Source: Syntrophomonadaceae bacterium (lineage in GTDB: Bacteria; Bacillota; Dethiobacteria; PWVN01). Taken from it: a stretch of 25,683 nt of DNA. Positions 8,701 through 14,567 of this stretch are shown one piece after another (the stretch's first letter is position 1; the number at the start of each line of letters is the position of its first letter). Made by a program: the position numbers and the translations under genes. The stretch lies in assembly GCA_007136165.1 (NCBI GenBank), contig SLHK01000121.1:1-25683 (forward strand), written 5' to 3'. Under the pieces are notes generated by a model, which worked only from the letters and a program-made list of their open reading frames with translations, did no database searches and was not told the origin of the DNA.

Positions 8701-9092
8701 ATTCTCTTCTCCCTTCTCTTCGAGCTGACGCTGTTCTTTAAGTCCATGTTTCTGGTTCGGCCATAATAGACCCAGGAGTTTGTATTTCCCACGGGGGTAA
8801 TACTCCTGATGGCCAGGCTGGGACGGGGTTTTTGCAAGTAAACCGAAAGGGCTGCCGTTATTGCCGCCATCAGTTCGTCTCTCTCCCCTTCATCCCCGGA
8901 CGTTTCCGGTTTTTGCGGCGCCGAAGGTTTTATCTCCCCGGCGGCCAGGGGCTGAGGCTTTGCGGGCTTGCTCCTTTTCTTGGAGAAAAAGCGGTCCATC
9001 AACACCAGCAGTACGTACAGGATGGAAAGAGCGACGAAAACACCGGCAAAACCAATCAACATTACTTCGAAGCCAAATGATAAGTCTACCAA
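8697..9092 (-). CDS. Na+-pumping decarboxylase delta/gamma subunit (OadG family)
   Basis: OadG/MmdD proteins anchor and assemble the decarboxylase. The 131-residue protein has the family pattern: one N-terminal transmembrane helix (about residues 9-32), a Lys/Pro/Ala-rich charged linker, then a small C-terminal domain (ELMAAITAALSVYLQ onward) as found in OadG and MmdD, ending in a basic tail. It is first in a oadG-carrier-oadB unit and overlaps the carrier gene by 4 bp. The TTG start at 9092 lies 11 nt after an AGGAGG, rather far. The same frame stays open upstream to an even better AAGGAGG, reading IADFATKEGAEY before this start, so translation could begin at a rare ATT or ATA near 9128-9131. 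The start is therefore uncertain. Confidence 0.85.
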   Translation of the reverse strand: MVDLSFGFEVMLIGFAGVFVALSILYVLLVLMDRFFSKKRSKPAKPQPLAAGEIKPSAPQKPETSGDEGERDELMAAITAALSVYLQKPRPSLAIRSITPVGNTNSWVYYGRTRNMDLKNSVSSKRREKRI

Positions 9093-9141
9093 GTACTCTG
9101 CACCCTCCTTTGTAGCAAAATCAGCAATTATAAACCTCCTT
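9086..9141 (-). promoter_or_regulatory. Leader of oadG: strong RBS with possible 13-codon leader ORF or non-canonical start
   Basis: AAGGAGG at 9135-9141 is followed 7 nt later by TTG (9125-9127), opening a 13-codon frame (MLILLQRRVQSTW) whose TAG at 9086-9088 overlaps the oadG TTG start. In the frame of oadG the same RBS sits 6 nt before ATT (9126-9128). Either a coupled leader peptide or a longer OadG fits; the sequence alone does not decide. Confidence 0.4.
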
Positions 9142-9202
9142 CACCCATCTCGTGTGATAACACTATTTATTTCTGTATCTAATGGCAAAATCCTTTAATA
9201 AT

Positions 9203-10012
9203 TTATTTTTTTATCCTAATTTCCAAGGCCCTCACCTGCTCCAGGGATACCCCCGCCGCAGCCAAAGAAATAGTGTTGCTCCCCGGGCCGTGAAAGTCGG
9301 ATCCGCCTGTTAGGACCAGGTCGTGTTTTTGCGCCAGGGCTTTGAATTCCTTAACCTGTTTCCCGGTGTGGAGGGGGTAGAAAACTTCCAGGCCCTCCAC
9401 GCCGTGGGATATCATTTCCCCCACCAGCTTCTTCTCCCGCAAAAGGCCGGGGTGGGCCAGGGAAGTTACACCGCCGGCCCCCCGGATTACTTCCATGATC
9501 TCCCGGGGGGAGATGTGGTAGCGCTCCACATACAGGGGGCCTCCCAGCTTTAAATACCTGGAAAAGGCTTCCGCCATGTCCCTGACATACCCTTTTTTCA
9601 CCAGGGCCCTGCCCAGGTGGGCCCTTCCCGGGACACCGTCATATTCTATGTCTTCAGGCTTTAAGCGAAACCCTATTTTTTTTGCTTTGGAAAGCATCCG
9701 CTCCAGCCTGTGGTGGCGGCTTTGCCGCAGCTCTCCCAGCAGTTCCCGAAGGCGCCGGTCCTTTATATCCATAAAGTATCCCAGGATGTGGATTTCCTCG
9801 CCGCTGTAAACGCAGCTGATCTCCACCCCCGGGATGACCTGCAGGCCGGCCTTTACCCCTGCTGCAAGGGCCTCTTCCGTATTATCCACGGAGTCATGGT
9901 CCGTAATGGCAATGGCTTTAAGCTTAAGCCGGCGGGCCGCCGCCAGAATTTCTGCGGGAGTATATTCGCCGTCGGAGGCGGTGGTATGAATGTGGAGGTC
10001 TGCTTCAATCAT
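9203..10012 (-). CDS. PHP-domain metal-dependent phosphoesterase (TrpH/YciV-like)
   Basis: This belongs to the PHP superfamily of metal-dependent phosphoesterases. Its closest shape is the YciV/TrpH group, whose studied members hydrolyse 3',5'-bisphosphate nucleotides and the 5' ends of short RNAs. The 269 residues show the four PHP motifs in order: DLHIHTTASDG (metal ligands His7 and His9), TDHD at 37-40, PGVEIS, and LAHPG followed by GGSDFHG. An insertion sits in the middle, as usual for the group. The ATG start at 10012 has an AGGAGA site. It lies downstream of spoVS with a terminator in between and upstream of the decarboxylase genes. The exact substrate cannot be read from sequence. Confidence 0.9.
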   Translation of the reverse strand: MIEADLHIHTTASDGEYTPAEILAAARRLKLKAIAITDHDSVDNTEEALAAGVKAGLQVIPGVEISCVYSGEEIHILGYFMDIKDRRLRELLGELRQSRHHRLERMLSKAKKIGFRLKPEDIEYDGVPGRAHLGRALVKKGYVRDMAEAFSRYLKLGGPLYVERYHISPREIMEVIRGAGGVTSLAHPGLLREKKLVGEMISHGVEGLEVFYPLHTGKQVKEFKALAQKHDLVLTGGSDFHGPGSNTISLAAAGVSLEQVRALEIRIKK

Positions 10013-10058
10013 ATAATCTCTCCTTATAATTTTCCGTGTCTAGCCTCCCATTAAGCAT

Positions 10059-10088
10059 AAAAAAAACACCCCCATAATGCAAGGGGTG
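10059..10088 (-). terminator. Intrinsic terminator after spoVS
   Basis: On the minus strand CACCCC (10083-10088) pairs with GGGGTG (10067-10072) around a loop of about 10 nt and is followed at once by eight T (10059-10066). It lies 24 bp past the spoVS stop and before the PHP gene, so the PHP gene is either expressed by readthrough or has a promoter in the 46-bp gap. Confidence 0.85.
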
Positions 10089-10111
10089 GGCAAAATATAT
10101 TTTTCTTTTTC

Positions 10112-10372
10112 CTACCGGGGTTCAACGATGAGCTTAATGGCTGTACGCTCTTCTCCGTCGATGAGTATGTCGGTAAAAGCAGGAATGCAAATCAAATCTA
10201 CCCCACTGGGAGCCACAAAACCCCTGGCAATGGCCACGGCCTTGACGGCCTGATTCAGCGCACCGGCGCCGATGGCCTGCATTTCTGCGCAACCGCGCTC
10301 TCTAAGTACCCCTGCTAAAGCTCCTGCCACTGAATTTGGATTCGACTTAGCTGAAACTTTCAATACGTCCAT
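10112..10372 (-). CDS. spoVS: Stage V sporulation protein S
   Basis: SpoVS is a small Alba-fold-like protein needed for progression to stage V of sporulation in Bacillus and conserved in spore formers and some relatives. The 86-residue product is full length and matches the family closely: it starts MDVLKVSAKSNPNSVAGALAG, then runs AIGAGALNQAVKAVAIARGF, and ends with the ERTAIKLIVEPR tail. The ATG at 10372 has AGGAGG 9 nt upstream. Its position directly after ymdB and near rny recurs in Clostridia. A sigma-H-like promoter lies upstream and a strong terminator downstream, suggesting a monocistronic, developmentally controlled gene. Its presence is the best evidence in the window that the organism descends from spore formers. 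Confidence 0.97.
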   Translation of the reverse strand: MDVLKVSAKSNPNSVAGALAGVLRERGCAEMQAIGAGALNQAVKAVAIARGFVAPSGVDLICIPAFTDILIDGEERTAIKLIVEPR

Positions 10373-10420
10373 TATAGAGTACCTCCTAGTTAGTGGGTAT
10401 AATGGTATAATTACTTCTTG

Positions 10421-10453
10421 ATTATATTTCTAGGAATTTAAAAGAATTCCTGC
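10421..10453 (-). promoter_or_regulatory. Putative spoVS promoter, sigma-H-like with overlapping sigma-A -10
   Basis: On the minus strand GCAGGAATT (10445-10453) fits the sigma-H -35 consensus RnAGGAwWW. After 11 bp comes CTAGAAA (10427-10433), a partial match to the -10 RnnGAAT. Just downstream is a perfect TATAAT (10421-10426), but a sigma-A -35 at the right distance is poor (GAATTC). An inverted repeat AGGAATT/AATTCCT (10432-10451) overlaps the element. spoVS is a sigma-H gene in Bacillus, which supports the reading. Confidence 0.5.
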
Positions 10454-10514
10454 CTTGGGGAGGTGAAAAATGCAAATATACTAAATATTTTTGCTATTTT
10501 AAGTGGAAAGGCCG

Positions 10515-11303
10515 CTATTGGGGAGGGTGCAGGTCGTAGATCCTCTCGATGGAAAGGGCTTTGCCGCCGGCGGGGTCTACTTTTACGACAACACCGTTGA
10601 GCTGATAGGGTTCTTTGTTCTCCACTTCAAAGCGGACAGGCATCTTGGACACGAATTTTTGCAAAACAATCTTCCTCTTAACACCGATGACGCCGTTTAG
10701 CGCTCCCGTCATGCCCGCATCAGTGATATAAGCCGTCCCTTGGGGCAATATCCGCTCGTCGACGGTCTGTACATGGGTGTGGGTGCCCACCAGGGCGGAG
10801 ACCCGGCCGTCAAGAAACCAGCCCATGGCGATTTTTTCCGAAGTGGTTTCTGCATGGAAATCCACCAGCAGCATCCCGGCCTCCCTGGATATCTCCCGGA
10901 GGCATTCTTCCACTGCGGCAAAAGGGCAGTCCAGGTTGGGCATAAATACCGTCCCCGAAAGATTAATCACCCCCAGGGGCCCCATGGGGGTCTGAAAAAC
11001 CCCCATTCCCCGGCCGGGGGTCTTTTTGGGGTAGTTTACAGGCCGGAGCAGGCGGGGCTCGCTGTCTATAAAGTCCAGAACCTCCCGCTTGTCCCAGATG
11101 TGGTTGCCCGATGTCACAATATCAATGCCGTAGGAAAGCAGTTCATCGTAAACTTTCCTGGTCAAACCGTTTCCCCCGGCGGCATTTTCTCCGTTGGCGA
11201 TGACCACCTGGACGTCATAATTTTCCTTGATTTTGGCCAGCATATCCCGGACACAGGCCCGTCCCGGCTTGCCGACAATGTCTCCCAAGAATAAAAGTTT
11301 CAT
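10515..11303 (-). CDS. ymdB: YmdB-family metallophosphoesterase
   Basis: YmdB is a calcineurin-like phosphodiesterase that hydrolyses 2',3'-cyclic mononucleotides. In Bacillus it influences biofilm and motility gene expression and lies next to rny. The metal-binding motifs are in order: FLGDIVGKPGR at the N-terminus, ANGENAAGG, TSGNHIWD, VDFHAETTSEK and the paired His of GTHTHVQTVDE, followed by DAGMTG. I start it at ATG 11303 (262 residues, usual length) because a G-rich site (GCGGGGGGA) precedes it and MKLLFLGDIVG is the normal N-terminus. An in-frame GTG at 11339 would add 12 residues unlike the family. It sits 74 bp after the unknown 173-aa gene and 142 bp before spoVS. Confidence 0.95.
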   Translation of the reverse strand: MKLLFLGDIVGKPGRACVRDMLAKIKENYDVQVVIANGENAAGGNGLTRKVYDELLSYGIDIVTSGNHIWDKREVLDFIDSEPRLLRPVNYPKKTPGRGMGVFQTPMGPLGVINLSGTVFMPNLDCPFAAVEECLREISREAGMLLVDFHAETTSEKIAMGWFLDGRVSALVGTHTHVQTVDERILPQGTAYITDAGMTGALNGVIGVKRKIVLQKFVSKMPVRFEVENKEPYQLNGVVVKVDPAGGKALSIERIYDLHPPQ

Positions 11304-11377
11304 GGAAAGGGTCCCCCCGCATATGTAAGATACATTCACCGGTATAATATTAGCCCGATAACAGTTTTTAATCCCCT

Positions 11378-11899
11378 TTATTTATCGAAAACGTAGACTT
11401 TTCCCGAATCCCTGAAAAGGATAAGGTTTTCTTTTGTACGGTGGGAGATGCCGGTTCGGGAAAGGTATTCCACTTCCCGTTCCTGGTCCGGGTCTTCCCC
11501 CTCCAGGAGGGTCAGGGCAAATTCCTCGTAATCGCTGACCACATTCTCGCCCAGCTCCACTGCCATGGTGGATGCCAGAAGGTTAATATCCTGAATATTC
11601 AAGGAATCTCCGTCAATAAAAATCTCGATAAAAGTGCACTTGCGAAATTTTCTTTTCTTAAAGGAAAGCTGGATGTCAAACCCGTCGTTTAATTCTTTGT
11701 AGACTTCGAAATAATCCTTGATTTTAACCTTGAGTTCTGCAAAATGGTCTTCCGCCAGGCTGCCCCGGTACATAAAGGTAAAAATATATGATTTAGTGGT
11801 GTTGTTAAACCTGATGGCAAATATTTGGGGGAACCTGACCAGAATTGAAACCAAAAAATCGATACAGGAACTGTCCGACGCTACCGCATCCGTTTTCAT
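11378..11899 (-). CDS. Uncharacterised soluble protein between rny and ymdB (173 aa)
   Basis: I do not recognise a named family. The protein is soluble-looking, with no signal peptide or transmembrane helix. It starts MKTDAVASDSSCIDFLVSILVRFPQ, has a beta-rich middle with alternating hydrophobic residues (SYIFTFMYRG, FDIQLSFKKRKFRKCTFIEIFIDG) and an acidic stretch near residues 130-145 (LLEGEDPDQEREVEYL), and ends FRDSGKVYVFDK. The pattern suggests a single alpha/beta domain. The ATG start at 11899 has an AAGGGA site 6 nt upstream. It lies between the rny terminator and ymdB; the neighbourhood suggests an RNA-turnover or cyclic-nucleotide-linked accessory role, but that is only guilt by association. 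Codon use and base composition look like the neighbours, so recent transfer is unlikely. Confidence 0.8.
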   Translation of the reverse strand: MKTDAVASDSSCIDFLVSILVRFPQIFAIRFNNTTKSYIFTFMYRGSLAEDHFAELKVKIKDYFEVYKELNDGFDIQLSFKKRKFRKCTFIEIFIDGDSLNIQDINLLASTMAVELGENVVSDYEEFALTLLEGEDPDQEREVEYLSRTGISHRTKENLILFRDSGKVYVFDK

Positions 11900-11972
11900 A
11901 GAGCATCCCTTCCTCCATTCTATCGCTATTCAAGCTTAATTCCATATATTTAAGCAAAAATCCTCCCTGAAT

Positions 11973-12002
11973 AAAAAAAAGGTGTCTTGTAAAAGACACC
12001 TT
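11973..12002 (-). terminator. Intrinsic terminator after rny
   Basis: A perfect 10-bp stem, AAGGTGTCTT (11979-11988) with AAGACACCTT (11993-12002), has a 4-nt loop and is followed on the minus strand by a run of eight T (11973-11980, partly in the stem). Its 3' arm on the plus strand touches the stop codon of the duplicated rny tail. Confidence 0.93.
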
Positions 12003-12084
12003 ACTTGGCATAATCTACTGCTGACTCGCGGATTATTGACGCTTACTTGGCATAATCCACGGCGCGAGTCTCGCGGATTACCGT
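12001..12084 (-). repeat. Diverged tandem duplication of the last 14 codons of rny
   Basis: The stretch 12001-12042 repeats 12043-12084, the 3' end of rny, including its TAA stop. Translated in the same frame past the rny stop it reads SIIRES-AVDYAK against the genuine VIRETRAVDYAK. The copy differs by several substitutions and the loss of one codon (Arg). The period is 42 bp, so the frame is kept. The copy sits between the true stop and the terminator and is not translated unless the stop is read through. Confidence 0.85.
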
Positions 12085-13584
12085 TACTTTAATCTGTCCG
12101 GGATACTCCAGTTCGTGCTCAATTTTACTGACTATTTCCCGGGCAATTTTCGTGGACATGAGGTCGTCCACCCGCTCCGGTTTCACCAGGATGCGGATTT
12201 CCCGTCCGGCCTGGATGGCGTAAGATTTGTCCACCCCGTCGAAAGAGTCCGCAATATTCTCCAGTTTTTCCAGGCGCTTGATATAGTTTTCCAGCGTTTC
12301 CCTTCTGGCTCCCGGCCGGGCGGCGGATATTGCATCGGCCGCCTGGATGAGGGCCGCTTCCAGGGTCAGGGGCTCAAAGTCGCCGTGATGGGCGGCAATG
12401 GCGTTGATGACATTGGGCGATTCCTTGTATTTCTTGGCCAGGTCGGCGCCAATAACCACATGGGGGCCGTCCACCTCGTGGTCCACCGCCTTGCCGATGT
12501 CATGGAGAAGGCCGGCCCTTTTGGCCATATTGACATCCAGGCCCAATTCGGCAGCCATAACCCGGGCCAGGTTTGCCACCTCTATGGAGTGTTTCAGGAC
12601 GTTTTGCCCGTAGCTGGTTCTAAATCTTAACCGGCCCAGGAGTTTTACGATTTCGTTATGCAGGCCGTGAACTCCCACTTCAAAGGTGGCTTGTTCGCCT
12701 TCTTCCCTAATCTGTAACTCCACTTCCTGCTTGGCCTTTTCCACCATTTCTTCGATACGGGCAGGGTGGATGCGGCCGTCGGATACCAGTTTTTCCAGGG
12801 CAATCCGGGCCACCTCCCGGCGGATGGGGTCAAAACCTGACAGGATAACGGCCTCGGGGGTATCGTCAATAATCAAATCGATTCCCGTCAGGGTTTCCAG
12901 GGTACGGATATTCCGTCCCTCGCGGCCGATGATACGGCCTTTCATTTCATCATTGGGTAAGGACACCACAGAAACCGTGGATTCGGACACGTGGTCGGCG
13001 GCGCATTTTTGGATGGCCAGGGTAATGATGTTCCGGGCGCGTTTTTCTCCTTCATCCTTGGCTTGGGTCTCAATATCCTTGATCATAATTGCCATTTCGT
13101 GCTTGATCTCATCCTCGACGCGGCGCAGCAGGATGTCCTTGGCTTCCCCGCTGGTTAGGCCTGAAATGCGTTCCAGTTCCTTCAGCTGTTCGTTGTGCAG
13201 GTTGGTTAAATCTTCTTCCTTATTCTTTAGATCCTGTTCTTTTCTTTTAAGGCTTTCTTCCTTCTTTTCATTCTGGTCCGTCTTTCTGTCCAGGGACTCT
13301 TCTTTTTGAATCAACCGGCGTTCGATTCTTTGAATCTCGTTTCTTCTTTCCCGGTTCTCCCGATCCATTTCACTTCTTTGCCGGTGGGTCTCTTCCTTTG
13401 CTTCCAGGAGAGCCTCTCTTTTGGCAGCAGTGGCTTTCTGCTCGCCTTCCGCAATAATTCTTTTGGCTGCATCCTCGGCGGATGCAATTTTTGCCTCGGC
13501 AATGTATTTACGAATCAAATAGCCTATGGCAAAAGATAATACTGCAGCAGCCAGAACCAAAGCAATTACGGTATTTATTTGCAT
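12043..13584 (-). CDS. rny: Ribonuclease Y
   Basis: RNase Y is the membrane-anchored endoribonuclease that starts bulk mRNA decay in many Firmicutes. The 513-residue protein has an N-terminal membrane anchor (residues 3-24). A long charged coiled coil rich in Lys, Glu and Arg follows (about 25-190). The KH RNA-binding domain has GREGRNIRTLE starting at residue 220. The HD domain holds the catalytic HD pair at 361-362 in LLHDIGKAVDHEVDG. The usual RETRAVDYAK end is intact. I choose ATG at 13584: AGGAGG lies 8 nt upstream, whereas the in-frame GTG at 13593 overlaps that site. The gene is followed by a duplicated copy of its own tail and a strong terminator, and preceded by a leader with a hairpin. 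Confidence 0.97.
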   Translation of the reverse strand: MQINTVIALVLAAAVLSFAIGYLIRKYIAEAKIASAEDAAKRIIAEGEQKATAAKREALLEAKEETHRQRSEMDRENRERRNEIQRIERRLIQKEESLDRKTDQNEKKEESLKRKEQDLKNKEEDLTNLHNEQLKELERISGLTSGEAKDILLRRVEDEIKHEMAIMIKDIETQAKDEGEKRARNIITLAIQKCAADHVSESTVSVVSLPNDEMKGRIIGREGRNIRTLETLTGIDLIIDDTPEAVILSGFDPIRREVARIALEKLVSDGRIHPARIEEMVEKAKQEVELQIREEGEQATFEVGVHGLHNEIVKLLGRLRFRTSYGQNVLKHSIEVANLARVMAAELGLDVNMAKRAGLLHDIGKAVDHEVDGPHVVIGADLAKKYKESPNVINAIAAHHGDFEPLTLEAALIQAADAISAARPGARRETLENYIKRLEKLENIADSFDGVDKSYAIQAGREIRILVKPERVDDLMSTKIAREIVSKIEHELEYPGQIKVTVIRETRAVDYAK

Positions 13585-13608
13585 CGTTTTCACCTCCTAG
13601 GTTCATGC

Positions 13609-13643
13609 ATAAATAAATAAAAGCCGTGTAGGATACACAGCTT
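13609..13643 (-). promoter_or_regulatory. Terminator-like hairpin in the rny leader
   Basis: On the minus strand AAGCTGTGTA (13634-13643) pairs with TACACGGCTT (13621-13630), a 10-bp stem with one G-U pair and a 3-nt loop, followed by TTATTTATTTA. It lies 25 bp before the rny RBS. No minus-strand gene exists upstream for it to terminate, so it could attenuate rny or shield its leader. RNase Y level is a plausible target of autocontrol, but this is inference. Confidence 0.45.
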
Positions 13644-13981
13644 AACAAGATTACATAGACTTATACCGGATTAATTATTAGATTTTATTAAAATTAACAA
13701 AAATCTATATAATATAAATAGTGCTCCCAGCACGGTATAAGCTAATCCCTTAAGCTTTTCGCCTACAGAAAGGTCTTTCTACACCAATACTAATTTTAAC
13801 TTTTTTTTGTGCCAGTGTCAAGGTAAAAATAACCTGTAACCCCGATAGGCTCTATATTTATCAAGACTTTCAGCTGCAGCAGCAGGTTGCGGGTAATAAT
13901 CCTGGTGGGGCAGAGAAAGAAATCTTCAGGGAACAGCAAAAACGACCCGTCCTCATTTGTCCTCACGTTAAGGATAATTAA
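13644..13981. other. AT-rich intergenic stretch without a convincing gene
   Basis: The left part (13660-13800) is very AT-rich and must hold the rny promoter, though I see no clear -35/-10 pair. It includes a small hairpin GTGCTNNNAGCAC near 13721-13733. The right part (13796-13981) is less AT-rich and open on the minus strand. Its translation runs into the tandem repeat and resembles nothing I recognise. It may be the remnant of a mobile element or simply spacer. Confidence 0.5.
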
Positions 13982-14107
13982 GGGGACACCATACTTAATT
14001 CCACGATGCGAAATTAAGTATGGTGTCCCTGTAATTCCATAATGCGAAATTAAGTATGGTGTCCCTGTAATTCCATAATGCGAAATTAAGTATGGTGTCC
14101 CTGTAAT
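13982..14107. repeat. 36-bp tandem repeat (nearly three copies) with one inverted copy
   Basis: Three copies of a unit containing GCGAAATTAAGTATGGTGTC are spaced exactly 36 bp apart (GCG at 14008, 14044 and 14080). They are near identical, and the units are directly joined with no unique spacers. Just left of them, 13982-14000 carries the reverse complement (GGGACACCATACTTAATT), forming an 18-bp perfect inverted repeat with the first copy (14012-14029) around an 11-nt spacer. The arrangement recalls REP-like elements moved by RAYT (IS200/Y1) transposases, from memory only; no transposase gene is in the window. Confidence 0.85.
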
Positions 14108-14140
14108 TGTGTGCCTCAACGGCGGGTACAGTTGCACACA

Positions 14141-14169
14141 TTGACAAAAAAGGAGGTCTGGGTTAAAAT
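14141..14169 (+). promoter_or_regulatory. Sigma-A promoter of tRNA-Trp
   Basis: TTGACA (14141-14146), a perfect -35, is followed after exactly 17 bp by TAAAAT (14164-14169), five of six matches to the -10. The tRNA begins 11 bp later. It lies directly after the repeat array. Confidence 0.85.
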
Positions 14170-14180
14170 ATATGAAGCGC

Positions 14181-14256
14181 AGGGGAGTAGCTCAATTGGT
14201 AGAGTGGCGGTCTCCAAAACCGTTGGTTGCGGGTTCGAGTCCTGTCTCCCCTGCCA
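14181..14256 (+). tRNA. tRNA-Trp (anticodon CCA)
   Basis: The 76-nt sequence folds as a standard cloverleaf: acceptor AGGGGAG with CTCCCCT, D arm GCTC/GAGT, anticodon stem GCGGT/ACCGT with loop CTCCAAA, and T arm GCGGG-TTCGAGT-CCTGT. The anticodon is CCA, discriminator base G, and the 3' CCA is encoded. It is the only RNA gene seen in the window and the only gene here in tRNA orientation opposite to the flanking blocks. A consensus promoter precedes it and an intrinsic terminator follows. Confidence 0.97.
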
Positions 14257-14270
14257 GTAAAGAAATTAGG

Positions 14271-14302
14271 CTCCACAAGGGATTGTGGGGTTTTTTTCTT
14301 TT
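14271..14302 (+). terminator. Intrinsic terminator after tRNA-Trp
   Basis: CTCCACAA (14271-14278) pairs with TTGTGGGG (14283-14290), eight base pairs with one G-U and a 4-nt loop, followed by TTTTTTTCTTTT. It starts 15 nt after the encoded CCA, so the tRNA transcript should end before the small membrane-protein gene. Confidence 0.9.
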
Positions 14303-14379
14303 GAAGGCCGCTTTTAATGGGGCAAATTCAGGTCTGCCCTTTCGGGTTGGCACATATGAATTATCAGGAGGTGGCCGCC

Positions 14380-14565
14380 GTGGACCTGGATTTTATAATC
14401 CCCCTATTGTTGATCCTGAAAGCAGGCGCTCTATGTGCCGCTGTAATCGGGATTGGCATTAAGTCCTTCAGAGAAAATACTTTAGAAAAAAGGGTTGGCA
14501 TCATGCTGGCCATGGCAGTGCTGGCCCTGGCCCTCCTGCTGGCTTCCAGGAGCTTCATCCCTTAA
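14380..14565 (+). CDS. Tiny two-helix membrane protein (61 aa) of unknown function
   Basis: I do not recognise this protein. It has two hydrophobic helices (about residues 4-25 and 40-57) joined by a short charged loop (KSFRENTLEKR), with both termini probably on the same side of the membrane. I start it at GTG 14380 because a perfect AGGAGG lies 8 nt upstream; the longer frame from 14317 lacks such a site. It converges with the antiporter operon, the two stop codons being only 2 bp apart. It is the only plus-strand protein gene apart from the one at the right edge. The strong ribosome binding site and clean amphipathic pattern argue for a real small protein. A role in modulating the adjacent membrane complex is conceivable but unsupported. 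Confidence 0.65.
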   Translation: MDLDFIIPLLLILKAGALCAAVIGIGIKSFRENTLEKRVGIMLAMAVLALALLLASRSFIP

Positions 14566-14567
14566 GC

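Noticed and set aside
11304..11339. GTG start of ymdB at 11339
   Set aside because: The added 12 residues do not resemble YmdB N-termini, while ATG 11303 gives the standard MKLLFLGDIVG start with a G-rich site upstream.
13585..13593. GTG start of rny at 13593
   Set aside because: This GTG overlaps the AGGAGG itself; ATG 13584 has the correct spacing.
14008..14107. 36-bp periodic repeat as a short CRISPR array
   Set aside because: The repeat units are directly joined and identical through the whole period, with no variable spacers, and no cas gene is in the window.
13796..14137. Minus-strand 113-codon open frame across the repeat region
   Set aside because: Its N-terminal third is only the translated 36-bp repeat (ITGTPYLISHYG), there is no ribosome binding site, and the remainder matches nothing I recognise. 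It may be a remnant, but I do not call it a gene.
14172..14462. Plus-strand open frame running through tRNA-Trp
   Set aside because: It reads through the tRNA and its terminator; the supported small gene in this area lies in another frame with its own AGGAGG.
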